A DNA stretch of 26,121 bases from a virus. The notes below the pieces were generated by a model. It made no database searches. It saw only the letters and a list, made by a program, of their open reading frames with translations, and was not told the origin of the DNA. The stretch spans positions 1 through 26,121 of IMG/VR virus record IMGVR_UViG_3300042691_020662. One strand, given 5' to 3'. Below are positions 17,928 to 24,528 of this stretch, in pieces. Every line of letters begins with the position of its first letter. Positions within the stretch are counted from its first letter, which is position 1. The position numbers and the translations under genes are program-made.

Positions 17928-18356
17928 ATGGCCTCATTCAACAAAGTCATCCTAGTCGGAAACCTCACCCGCGACATAGAACTCAAGTATCTTCCGAAGG
18001 GAACCGCCGTCTGCAACCTGAGTCTGGCAGTCAATCGCCGCTGGAAGACTGAAGCCGGTGAAGAGAAGGAGGATGTCTACTTTGCCGAGTGCAAGGCTTT
18101 CGGGAAGCAGGCCGAGACGATCGCGCAGTACGTCAAGAAAGGCCACCCCATGATGGTGGAAGGGCGCCTGACGCGTGAAGAGTGGGACGACAAGAAAACT
18201 GGCGAGAAGCGGTCCACCACTCGAATCATGATCGAGACCTTCCAGTTCCTGAAGGGACGCGATGAAGGTGCCGCTCCGGCTCCGAGACGCGAGTCTGCCC
18301 CGGCCGCTGCCGCTCCCAAGCCTGATCTGGACCCGGGAGATGATCTTCCGTTTTAA
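17928..18356 (+). CDS. ssb: Single-stranded DNA-binding protein (142 aa)
   Basis: This is an OB-fold SSB of bacterial type. Residues 1-105 carry the family hallmarks FNKVILVGNLTRDIELKYLP, AVCNLSLAVNRRWKTEAGE, VYFAECKAFGKQAETIAQYV, KKGHPMMVEGRLTREEWDD and an IETFQFL strand. A flexible Pro/Ala linker follows, then the acidic tip DPGDDLPF, which in bacterial SSBs binds recombination and repair partners. It binds and protects single-stranded DNA during replication and recombination. The start is ATG, 4 bases after the terminase stop, with no Shine-Dalgarno. Its position between terminase and portal is unusual, because phage ssb genes normally lie with replication genes. The N-terminus MASFNKVILVGNLTRD looks like Verrucomicrobiota/Planctomycetota SSBs as I remember them. 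Confidence 0.95.
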   Translation: MASFNKVILVGNLTRDIELKYLPKGTAVCNLSLAVNRRWKTEAGEEKEDVYFAECKAFGKQAETIAQYVKKGHPMMVEGRLTREEWDDKKTGEKRSTTRIMIETFQFLKGRDEGAAPAPRRESAPAAAAPKPDLDPGDDLPF

Positions 18357-18365
18357 TGCTGCCGT

Positions 18366-18641
18366 ATGAGCACCATGAATTACACTTCGTTCCCCAACGG
18401 TGGATGGCAGTATTACCAGCCCGAAACCAAGTGGAACAAACCCCACCCGTTGAACGACGATTTCTACGCAACGGCTAGAATCATCGCGCAGCATCGGGCG
18501 GCAAACGGCCTGCCGTCGTCGTTGGAGCAGGCTCAGATCGACTTGGAGAATTACACCAAGGCGCGTTTTCCGTCCACGTACTCAACACCAGGATCCAATG
18601 TACAACCAAGGGTTTCAGGCTGTCGCACGTGCGGCCGCTAG
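18366..18641 (+). CDS. Conserved small phage protein of unknown function (91 aa)
   Basis: The product opens with YTSFPNGGWQYYQPETKWNK and continues with a helical stretch (FYATARIIAQHRAANG, LEQAQIDLENYTKARF), then ends in CRTCGR. It resembles small proteins often found just before the portal gene in environmental podoviruses, but I cannot name a function. An internal ATG at 18375 would remove three residues (MST) and is an equal alternative. The start lies 9 bases after the SSB stop. The last 44 bases overlap the next gene in another frame. The position in the packaging operon suggests a virion assembly role, which is a guess. Confidence 0.75.
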   Translation: MSTMNYTSFPNGGWQYYQPETKWNKPHPLNDDFYATARIIAQHRAANGLPSSLEQAQIDLENYTKARFPSTYSTPGSNVQPRVSGCRTCGR

Positions 18642-18990
18642 ACTTCGGCAAACGGCTCAGGGCGCTCGCATCCTAGCTGAATGGCTTGGTGATGGTGGTG
18701 TGCCTGTCGATCGTCGGCAGGCGCAGGATCGCATTGATACCTGCAACCGCTGTATTCACAACAAACCCACGGATGCACGGTCGATTACGAAGACCGTGGC
18801 CGAGGCTATTCTGGAGCAGGAGCAGGCGCGCAATGACATGGCGATGTTTCTGCAAGGGGAGGGGCTTGCCGGCACCTGCGAAGTCTGCGGGTGCTACCTC
18901 AAGCTGAAGGCTTGGGTCCCTCTTTCCTATCTTGGCAAGACCGAAATGCCCGATAATTGCTGGATTTCACAGGAACGGAAAGCAATCTGA
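18598..18990 (+). CDS. Zinc-finger-type small phage protein (130 aa)
   Basis: The N-terminal half is Ala/Arg/Gln helix. The C-terminal half has cysteines arranged as C49-x2-C52 (TCNRCIHN), then C94-x2-C97-x-C99 (GTCEVCGCYLKLK) and C121 (DNCW). This spacing, with CGCYLKLKA followed by a final Cys-Trp, is typical of a zinc-binding protein family found in many phages, of unknown role. The ATG has a weak AGGA 6 bases upstream, one of the few Shine-Dalgarno-like sites in the window. It overlaps the previous gene by 44 bases and ends 7 bases before the preferred portal start. An ORF extension of the portal into this gene (start 18932) is rejected. Confidence 0.75.
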   Translation: MYNQGFQAVARAAARLRQTAQGARILAEWLGDGGVPVDRRQAQDRIDTCNRCIHNKPTDARSITKTVAEAILEQEQARNDMAMFLQGEGLAGTCEVCGCYLKLKAWVPLSYLGKTEMPDNCWISQERKAI

Positions 18991-18997
18991 CACCGAT

Positions 18998-21271
18998 ATG
19001 AGCTTCAAGGAACCGAGCAGAGTCTGGAACGTCGTCAGCGCCATGCTGGAGGCTGAGCAACCGCGATCCCGCAATCGGGCACGCATCAACTCATGCTTCA
19101 ATGGCAACCCTCCGTACACCCAGGAGGAGGCACGCGACAACCGGATCCAGACCAACGTGAACTTCCTGGAAGGCACGCGGATCATTCACGCGGCGCGCCA
19201 GCAGTTCACCAACGCGTTCCTGAAGCCCCAGAATTACTTCTCGGTCAGTCTGGACATCGGCCCTCGCGACAAGCGCACCCAGTGGGGCAACACGATCACG
19301 AAGCAGATCAACCGCATTATGAAGCGGTCTGCCAAGTATTCGACCGTCCTTGAATCTCAGTTCGCCGCCACCGTGCTCCACGGCATCGGCCCCGTTACGT
19401 GGCTCCGTGATCGCGACTGGTGCCCATCGGCTCGCGGCACCGAGGACATTCTGGTCCCGACCAACACGCTCACGTCGCTCGACAACCTCTCGCACTTCGC
19501 GATCTACACGTCGTTCACGGCTGCGGACATCATCCGCATGACCCGTGGCGAGAACGTGGACCCCGGCTGGAATATGCCGCTGGTGAATCAGTTGCTGGCA
19601 GCGATGATCGAGCGCGAAGCGACCAGCCTTCAGGTCAACGATTGGTCCGGCCAATACTTCCCCGAGAAGATTGAGGAGGACTTCAAAGAGAACTCTGGCT
19701 ACTGGGGTTCCGACGCGACGCCGGTGCTGCGTTGCTACGACTTCTACTTCTTGGACACGGAAGGTGATGATCCCTCTTGGCGCCGCCGCATCATCGTTGA
19801 CCAGTACAACAGCGGCATCGGCAATATGCAGACCGCTGGCCAGTGGCTCTTCAACGCCGGCGACCGCAGCTACGGCAAGGACATCTTCGAGTTGATGCAC
19901 ACCCAGTTCGCCGACGGCGCTGTGGTGCCCCCGTTCCGCTGGCACTCGGTGCGGTCACTGGGTTACTTGCTCTACGCGGTCTGCCATCTCCAGAACCGGA
20001 TGCGCTGCAAATTCACCGACTCCGTGTTCGAGCAGATGCTCTGGCTCTTCCGCAACGTCGCGGACGGTGACGCTGAACGGATGGAGAAGATCGACCTTTT
20101 CAACATGGGCGTGATACCCGAGGGACTCTCCTGGGTTCCTCAGTCCGAACGTCACGTGCTGGACTACCCGATGCTCTCGGGCGCCATGGCCATGCACCGG
20201 CAGATCATGGCCGAGTCCAGCGCCGCCTACACTCAGGACGTGAACGACGGTTCTTCCAAGGAACTGACCGCGACCGAGGTGATGGCCCGCGTGAACAACG
20301 CCAACGCGCTCATGGGCTCAATGCTCACCCGCGCCTACACCCAGCAGACCTTCCAGTACCGCGAGATCGCTCGCCGGTTCTGCACGATCGACCATCCCGA
20401 CTGCGTTCAGTTCCGGCGCAAGTGCGAAGCCGAAGGCGTCGATCCGTCCGTGTTTAACAACCTCGACAGCTGGGACATCATGCCCGAACGCGTCATGGGT
20501 TCCGGAAACAAGATGCTGGAGATCGCGCAGGCCGACCGCCTCATGGCTATCCGGCCACTGCTAGCACCCGATTCTCAGGCCGAGGTGGTTCACATGTACG
20601 TAGAGGCCAACACCGACGACCCGCTCCTGGCGAATCGCCTCGCACCGGTGGACAGCAAGCCTGTCTCCCCGGCGGTCGAGCGCGCTACGCTGGCTTGGGG
20701 TACGCTCATCGACGGCCAGCCGGTGGTTATCGCCAGCGCGATCAACCGGCCCGAGTACATCCAGACGCTTCTCCAGATGCTTGGTGGCGCCATCGGGCGC
20801 ATCGAGAAGGAGCAGGGTGGTATGCCGACCATGGAACGCGTCATGGGCTTGGCGAACGTGATCCAGCACATCCAGGAGCAGATCCAGTTGATCGCTCAGG
20901 ACCCCGGCCAGGAGCAGAACATCAAGCTCTACAACGACGGCATCGCTCAGGCGACGAACTACATCAAGGGCTACGTCCAACGTCTCCAAGAGCAGGCTCA
21001 GGCTCAAGCCGAAGCCGGCGCAGCTGGCAATGGCATGGACGCCGAGACGGCTGCGAAGATCCAGTCGATGCTCATTACCGCGCAGTCCAAGGCTCAGATT
21101 GCCGCCGCGAACTCCGAACAGAAGCGCGTCCAGAAACAGGTGGCCTTCGAGCAGGATCAACAGCGCAAGAACGCCAACACGATCGCCGAGGCTCAGCGCA
21201 AGGGCGCCATGACTCGGGCCGACATCGCCGCCATGGATCTCAAGACTCAGGCCGACATCCTTAACCAATGA
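18998..21271 (+). CDS. Portal protein (757 aa)
   Basis: The portal forms the dodecameric ring at the capsid vertex that DNA passes through. Recognisable parts are the N-terminal EPSRVWNVVSAMLEAEQPR, NVNFLEGTRIIHAARQQFTN, a long middle of mixed strands and helices, and at residues about 421-463 ELTATEVMARVNNANALMG with AYTQQTFQYREIARRFC, the pattern of helices near the tunnel in podovirus portals. Residues about 657-757 form a Gln/Ala/Lys-rich helical tail. The length fits large podoviral portals. I chose ATG 18998, where the MSFKEPSRVW sequence begins. The in-frame ATG at 18932 would overlap the zinc-finger gene by 59 bases. The stop TGA overlaps the next ATG as ATGA. Confidence 0.85.
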   Translation: MSFKEPSRVWNVVSAMLEAEQPRSRNRARINSCFNGNPPYTQEEARDNRIQTNVNFLEGTRIIHAARQQFTNAFLKPQNYFSVSLDIGPRDKRTQWGNTITKQINRIMKRSAKYSTVLESQFAATVLHGIGPVTWLRDRDWCPSARGTEDILVPTNTLTSLDNLSHFAIYTSFTAADIIRMTRGENVDPGWNMPLVNQLLAAMIEREATSLQVNDWSGQYFPEKIEEDFKENSGYWGSDATPVLRCYDFYFLDTEGDDPSWRRRIIVDQYNSGIGNMQTAGQWLFNAGDRSYGKDIFELMHTQFADGAVVPPFRWHSVRSLGYLLYAVCHLQNRMRCKFTDSVFEQMLWLFRNVADGDAERMEKIDLFNMGVIPEGLSWVPQSERHVLDYPMLSGAMAMHRQIMAESSAAYTQDVNDGSSKELTATEVMARVNNANALMGSMLTRAYTQQTFQYREIARRFCTIDHPDCVQFRRKCEAEGVDPSVFNNLDSWDIMPERVMGSGNKMLEIAQADRLMAIRPLLAPDSQAEVVHMYVEANTDDPLLANRLAPVDSKPVSPAVERATLAWGTLIDGQPVVIASAINRPEYIQTLLQMLGGAIGRIEKEQGGMPTMERVMGLANVIQHIQEQIQLIAQDPGQEQNIKLYNDGIAQATNYIKGYVQRLQEQAQAQAEAGAAGNGMDAETAAKIQSMLITAQSKAQIAAANSEQKRVQKQVAFEQDQQRKNANTIAEAQRKGAMTRADIAAMDLKTQADILNQ

Positions 21272-21531
21272 TTCAAACACCCAAGCAAGAGTTTCAGCGC
21301 GACAAGCAGCGCCTCCAATCAGTCGAGCGAATGCTCGAAACGCCCGAACTCCAAGCCGCGCTTCTGGCGGCCTTCAATAATTTCTGCTGGAACCTTCCGC
21401 CCTCTGAGAACCCGCAGCATGGCTGGAATGCCAACTGCAAGCGCGCTGGTGCGCGTGCGTTCATCGAGGAACTGAATGGTCTGGTGGAAATGCGAAAAGA
21501 AAAAACGACTCTTAATCAGAACCTCGAATGA
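21268..21531 (+). CDS. Small protein between portal and scaffold (87 aa)
   Basis: I do not recognise the function. The sequence is mostly helical and charged (QEFQRDKQRLQSVERMLETP, ARAFIEELNGLVEMRKEK), with two cysteines and an NPQHGWNANCKRAGARAF patch in the middle. It begins by an ATGA overlap with the portal stop and ends by an ATGA overlap with the scaffold start, so its translation is probably coupled to both. Small helical proteins in this slot are common in podovirus-like packaging operons. It may assist head assembly, but the sequence does not show it. Confidence 0.75.
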   Translation: MIQTPKQEFQRDKQRLQSVERMLETPELQAALLAAFNNFCWNLPPSENPQHGWNANCKRAGARAFIEELNGLVEMRKEKTTLNQNLE

Positions 21532-22784
21532 ACCCGCTGCTATCACCAGATGCCCCAACCGAACGGGGCGCAGATTATTCCGAAGCATTTTCCGGCATCG
21601 ACGCCATCGAAGGGCAGGGTCTGGAGAACCCGATGGGTTCAGCGCCCGTGGCTCCCGCTGCACCAACGCCAGCACCCGCTCCGGCGCCTGAGGTGGCCCC
21701 AGTTGCTGCGGCCCCGACTGCACCTGCCGAAGCTCCGAAGCCGAAGGTTGAAGACCTGTTCAACCTAGATCGGTTTACTCCAAAGAAGGAAGAACCTGCA
21801 CCTGCCGCGAAGATAGAGCAGGCCAAGCCTGAGCCGACTTCGATCAAGCAGTTCCGCGAGCAGTACGAGATGACCAAGAAGGAGCGCGATGATTTCGCGG
21901 CCAAGGTCTCTGAACTCGAACGCGCCAAGTCTGAGGGCACTCGCAAGGAAGTCGAAGAAGCCACCAAGGCCCTGAAGGCTGAGATGGATTCGATTCGGAA
22001 GAACGCCGAGGAACTCGATACCGAGGTCCGCTACCTGAACTACACGCGTTCGACCGAGTACAAGCAGAAGTACGAATCGCCGCTGCGTGAAGCGTGGCAG
22101 ACCGCTCTGGGCGACATCGAGGGCATCCGCGTCACAGATGAGGACGGCACAGAGCGTGACGCCAATCACCAGGACATCATGGCGCTCCTCAACGTGCCGG
22201 TGGCCAAGGCTGCTATCATCGCCCAGGAGACCTTCGGGCCGGCTGCACCTGAGATCATGGCGCACCGCCGCCGGTTGATCGAGTTGACCCAGGCCCGCGA
22301 CAAGTCCATCGCTGAGTGGAAGGAGAAGGGCGCCCAGCGTGAGATTGAGAAATCGAAGCAGGTGGAGACCCGCCAGTCGCGTTCACGCGAGCTTTTCGAG
22401 TCCCAGTTTGCCGACTACGAGAAGACCCATGCCCAGTTGTTCGGAAAGGAAGAGGGCGATGAAGATGGAAACCGCCTGCTGGATGAAAGCGATCGGTTGA
22501 TCAAGATCGCGTTGAAGGGTGAAGGCGTCGATGTCGACATGGGCTACGACGACAAGGTAGACCTCATTACCAAAGCTCAGGCTCAGGTGGCTCTGCGGGC
22601 GCGTGCCTACGGCCGTGAGCGCCTGCGCGTGATCCGCCTCCAGCAGAAGGTGGCTGAACTGGAGAAGAAGGTCGGCAAGGTCCGGTCGTCTGAACCCGGT
22701 CAGGGCGAAGGCACCTCGACGGCTACCCGTGTGGCGCCTCGGAATGCCGAAGACGGAATCGACGAACTGCCGTCGGCGTACTAA
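21528..22784 (+). CDS. Probable scaffolding protein (418 aa)
   Basis: A scaffold guides capsid assembly and leaves or is degraded later. The sequence has the expected build: a disordered N-terminus with a Pro/Ala-rich linker at residues about 39-70, then long charged helices with coiled-coil character at about 105-175 (TKKERDDFAAKVSELERAK, EEATKALKAEMDSIRKN), a middle helical region, a Lys/Glu/Gln/Arg helix near 245-290, and a C-terminal helix (RLQQKVAELEKKVGKVR) with an acidic end. There are no cysteines. The place after the portal is the classical scaffold slot. However, no capsid gene follows: the stop TAA overlaps the stop of a minus-strand gene. Another helical head protein is the alternative. 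Confidence 0.7.
   Translation: MNPLLSPDAPTERGADYSEAFSGIDAIEGQGLENPMGSAPVAPAAPTPAPAPAPEVAPVAAAPTAPAEAPKPKVEDLFNLDRFTPKKEEPAPAAKIEQAKPEPTSIKQFREQYEMTKKERDDFAAKVSELERAKSEGTRKEVEEATKALKAEMDSIRKNAEELDTEVRYLNYTRSTEYKQKYESPLREAWQTALGDIEGIRVTDEDGTERDANHQDIMALLNVPVAKAAIIAQETFGPAAPEIMAHRRRLIELTQARDKSIAEWKEKGAQREIEKSKQVETRQSRSRELFESQFADYEKTHAQLFGKEEGDEDGNRLLDESDRLIKIALKGEGVDVDMGYDDKVDLITKAQAQVALRARAYGRERLRVIRLQQKVAELEKKVGKVRSSEPGQGEGTSTATRVAPRNAEDGIDELPSAY
22781..22784. other. Shared convergent stop codons (CTAA)
   Basis: TAA at 22782-22784 ends the scaffold on the plus strand, and CTA at 22781-22783 is the TAG stop of the 49-residue gene on the minus strand. There is no space for an intergenic terminator between the two converging operons, and I see no hairpin with a T-run here. 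Confidence 0.85.
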
Positions 22785-22930
22785 CGGGCAGCCTTACGAC
22801 CAGCAGCGGCTCGGCGTTGGAACTCTTCCGCGCCGAGCTTTTTTCTGCCGATGAAGGCCGCGAGAGCCTTGGGATCATCAGCGCCTTGATTCTTCAGCTT
22901 GCGGACCAGTTTGGCGTATTTCGTCTGCAT
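22781..22930 (-). CDS. Small basic phage protein of unknown function (49 aa)
   Basis: The product is KYAKLVRKLKNQGADDPKAL, then AAFIGRKKLGAEEFQRRAAA and a basic end. It is similar in style to short phage proteins with a LVxKLKxxGVxNPxALAAxIGRKKYG pattern, of unknown function. I chose ATG 22930, which lies 4 bases after the stop of the upstream gene. A longer in-frame ORF from 23059 adds Arg/Pro-rich sequence that is the shadow of that gene. It is the last gene of the right minus-strand block. A nucleic-acid-binding role is possible from its charge but not shown. Confidence 0.65.
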   Translation of the reverse strand: MQTKYAKLVRKLKNQGADDPKALAAFIGRKKLGAEEFQRRAAAGRKAAR

Positions 22931-22934
22931 AAAG

Positions 22935-23180
22935 TCACCAGGCCGCGCAACTCCAATACTTGGCCGACAGCTTCGTTCCCGGGGTATCGCAACCATGCCG
23001 CGCACGGAAACTCTTCCGGTTTTTCGGAATATGCTTCTTGATCGGCATCTTGGGATCACCGAACCGGACCAGCTTCACCTTTCCATCTTCCTTGGCCAGC
23101 ACGGCGGACTTCTTGGACGCGCCTGGCGTAGACTTAGGCTTGTTGTAGCCGGCGAACTTCTGGCCTCGGTAGGTGATCAT
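22935..23180 (-). CDS. Conserved small phage protein, YNKPK-type family of unknown function (81 aa)
   Basis: The sequence has the order of motifs I know from a widespread phage family: MITYRGQKFAGYNKPKSTPG, KSAVLAKEDGKVKLVRFGD, a basic stretch (KNRKSFRARHG), and LSAKYWSC near the end. Members occur in many phages, including marine and soil ones, with no known function. The ATG at 23180 overlaps the upstream stop as ATGA, which decides the start. An in-frame start at 23204 would overlap the lipoprotein gene by 28 bases. The usual C-terminal tail is present, with two cysteines. Confidence 0.75.
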   Translation of the reverse strand: MITYRGQKFAGYNKPKSTPGASKKSAVLAKEDGKVKLVRFGDPKMPIKKHIPKNRKSFRARHGCDTPGTKLSAKYWSCAAW

Positions 23181-23392
23181 TTGGCTTTGGGCAGCGCGTA
23201 CCACCCAGCTGGAATCTTCACAGTCGAAGGGCCGACCAGCTTACCGTCGCGGTCAAACGCGTACACGCTGGCCCGCGTCGGCTCTGCTAGCATGATCGGA
23301 TCACCGGAAGGGACCAGGACCACCTTCGTCCGGCAGCCCAGGCAAATCGGCAATACGAGCAGCCAGATCAGACTTGAGAGGTTTGGGCGCAT
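23177..23392 (-). CDS. Possible small lipoprotein of the lysis cassette (71 aa)
   Basis: From ATG 23392 the product starts MRPNLSSLIWLLVLPICLGC: one Arg, a hydrophobic core of about 12 residues, and cysteines at positions 17 and 20. Lipidation at Cys20 would need CLG before it, which is not a classical lipobox, so processing is uncertain. After that come KVVLVPSGDPIMLAEPTRA and KIPAGWYALPK, a pattern I associate with small outer-membrane lipoproteins in phage lysis regions. A TTG at 23404 is the upstream alternative. The first 92 bases overlap the 56-residue ORF in another frame, the kind of overlap seen in Rz/Rz1 spanin pairs. A spanin role is plausible but not proven, because the partner does not look like an inner-membrane spanin. 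Confidence 0.55.
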   Translation of the reverse strand: MRPNLSSLIWLLVLPICLGCRTKVVLVPSGDPIMLAEPTRASVYAFDRDGKLVGPSTVKIPAGWYALPKAK

Positions 23393-23471
23393 TTCCGTCT
23401 TCAACCGTTGGTGCAGGCGTTTCCCGGAGCCAATCCAGGAACGCCTTTGCCAGTTGGTAGATCCAGTTCAC
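23301..23471 (-). CDS. Small ORF overlapping the lipoprotein gene (56 aa)
   Basis: This ORF begins with GTG 23471, just after an in-frame TAA, and ends TGA. The product starts MNWIYQLAKAFLDWLRETPA, an amphipathic helix, followed by a Pro/Asp-rich tail ending GGPGPFR. From memory, similar short proteins with an MNWxxxLxKAFxxWL start occur beside holins in phages. Its second half lies over the start of the lipoprotein gene in another frame. It follows the holin stop by 11 bases, filling a gap that otherwise has no gene. There is no convincing membrane span, though the first helix may lie on a membrane. Function is unknown. Confidence 0.5.
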   Translation of the reverse strand: MNWIYQLAKAFLDWLRETPAPTVEDGNAPKPLKSDLAARIADLPGLPDEGGPGPFR

Positions 23472-23482
23472 TGGTTAGCCAC

Positions 23483-23677
23483 TCACGCAGCTGGAGCAGC
23501 AGGGGGAGCCGGAGGAGTCTTGCGATTCTTCCAGACAGACCATGCAACGCCCAAGACCGTGATAAAAGCGCCGGCAAGCTCGTTAGCTTGATCAACGGTC
23601 ACAAGGCCCTTGGCGACCAGAAAACCGCCACCAAACGAGAGTCCGTGGCGGACGATAGACTTGATTGAGTCGTTCAT
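23483..23677 (-). CDS. Holin (64 aa)
   Basis: This is a small membrane protein with the pattern SIVRHGLSFGGGFLVAKGLV, then ELAGAFITVLGVAWSVWKNR and a Pro/Ala tail. Two hydrophobic helices of about 17-20 residues are joined by a short charged turn (VDQANE), and the N-terminus is mildly basic. The RHGL...GG.LV..GL and VGVAWSVWxK motifs are those of a common environmental-phage holin family (Pam3_gp28-like, named from memory). It would form the inner-membrane lesion that starts lysis. The start overlaps the upstream stop as ATGA. I see no endolysin beside it. Confidence 0.8.
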   Translation of the reverse strand: MNDSIKSIVRHGLSFGGGFLVAKGLVTVDQANELAGAFITVLGVAWSVWKNRKTPPAPPAAPAA

Positions 23678-23916
23678 TTCAGGGTCATCCTACCAATCAA
23701 CTGGGCCAGCACAACCAAAACCCCAAGGCCGCCAAACAGCTTCCATTGAAACTGCTTGAGGCCTTCGAGGGTGGCTTTGATTCCGTGGATGTCGGAGACC
23801 ATCCCAGCGTCTTTATCACCGATGATGGTCTCCAGTCTCACGATACGTACCTCAAGGTTGTGAAGGTTCTCCTCCGGCATTGGTGGGTGCGGGTTGGGAT
23901 TTCTTGAACTCTTCAT
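23674..23916 (-). CDS. XhlA-like coiled-coil membrane protein (80 aa; 68 aa from internal ATG)
   Basis: Residues about 13-58 form a heptad-patterned helix (NLHNLEVRIVRLETIIGD, IHGIKATLEGLKQFQWK), followed by one membrane span (LFGGLGVLVVLAQLIG) and a short basic end. This is the layout of haemolysin XhlA-type proteins, which accompany holins in phage lysis modules. ATG 23880 gives MPEENLHNLEVR and overlaps the previous gene by 29 bases. The longer start at 23916 overlaps by 65 bases and adds a Pro/Asn-rich piece that may be spurious. It is coupled to the holin by an ATGA overlap. It could be a holin partner or, less likely, an inner-membrane spanin-like protein in reverse topology. Confidence 0.65.
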   Translation of the reverse strand: MKSSRNPNPHPPMPEENLHNLEVRIVRLETIIGDKDAGMVSDIHGIKATLEGLKQFQWKLFGGLGVLVVLAQLIGRMTLK

Positions 23917-24055
23917 CCTGTCGAATGAGTTCGCTAATCACAGTCACAGCAGTGCGGGCGACCTGGAAGTCACCCTGGCGCCTGGCGACCTCAAGGGCAG
24001 CAATCAAGGCGTTGGCAGTGGCGGGGTCGAGGTTGAGCGTCAGGGTTTGAGGCAT
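23852..24055 (-). CDS. Small protein of unknown function, LDPATANALIAALE type (67 aa)
   Basis: The sequence starts MPQTLTLNLDPATANALIAA and is mostly helical up to residue 52, then ends in a Pro/Ser/Gly-rich tail. Similar short proteins with an LxLDPxxANxxLxAL opening are common next to lysis and tail-fibre genes of phages, and no function is known. No signal peptide or membrane span is seen. It begins 8 bases after the stop of the 150-residue gene and overlaps the XhlA-like gene at its end. A dimerising helical protein would fit the pattern. Confidence 0.65.
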   Translation of the reverse strand: MPQTLTLNLDPATANALIAALEVARRQGDFQVARTAVTVISELIRQDEEFKKSQPAPTNAGGEPSQP

Positions 24056-24063
24056 GGTAGTTA

Positions 24064-24516
24064 TCAGTTCACCGGTTCGGAAGTGTCCGGCGCAGGAGGC
24101 TCGATCACGACCGGGGACTCTGTCAAGCTGTCGCTTGACGCGGGTTCACTGACAACCAACGGAGGGGCGATTTCAACCGGCGGAGCCCAAGGCAACGGCA
24201 GCACTTCCGGTTCAGGCGGCGGGGTCACTTGTCGTTGGATGGTGATCGCGATGCTTTCCTCGATGGCGGCAACCCGGTCGGGTCCGAGGTTGCTCTGCAC
24301 CCAGCCGATGACGATCTCAGGGGTGAGATCAGCATACGGAATGAACGGGACCGAAGGGTCCAGCGGGGTCTCCTGCCAGTTGCTGTAGTCGGCAGTGTGG
24401 CCTTCGCCATCGTCGCCAAGGACGGTGTACGCGGCGCGGGTGACGACATCGGTTTCCCCATCAAAAGTGGGGTAGCCAATGAGGGCGGTGGCGGTCCAAG
24501 TGTAGGTGATGGGCAT
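24064..24516 (-). CDS. Tail-fibre-linked protein of unknown function with Pro-rich tail (150 aa)
   Basis: Residues 1-95 form a compact domain: YTWTATALIGYPTFDGETDV, VTRAAYTVLGDDG, VPFIPYADLTPEIVIGWVQS and AAIEESIAITIQRQVTPP. The order of a Trp/Thr-rich strand, a PF.PY..LT turn and WV...LG..R...E..IA..I..Q is that of a conserved phage family often encoded after tail fibres (DUF7936-like, from memory). Residues 96-150 are Pro/Glu/Ser-rich and probably disordered. The gene starts 12 bases after the fibre stop. It may act as a fibre chaperone or accessory, inferred from position only. Confidence 0.65.
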   Translation of the reverse strand: MPITYTWTATALIGYPTFDGETDVVTRAAYTVLGDDGEGHTADYSNWQETPLDPSVPFIPYADLTPEIVIGWVQSNLGPDRVAAIEESIAITIQRQVTPPPEPEVLPLPWAPPVEIAPPLVVSEPASSDSLTESPVVIEPPAPDTSEPVN

Positions 24517-24528
24517 GGGAGTAGTGGA

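Noticed and set aside
18932-18997. Upstream extension of the portal gene
   Set aside because: The 22 extra residues overlap the zinc-finger gene and read as its shadow. The motif-bearing protein begins at ATG 18998.
19091-19945. Minus-strand 284-codon ORF opposite the portal
   Set aside because: It is an antisense shadow in GC-rich coding DNA, with no recognisable protein pattern.
20561-21280. Minus-strand 239-codon ORF opposite the portal end
   Set aside because: It is Leu/Val/Asp-rich noise typical of antisense reading of a Gln/Ala-rich helix, and the portal frame is well supported.
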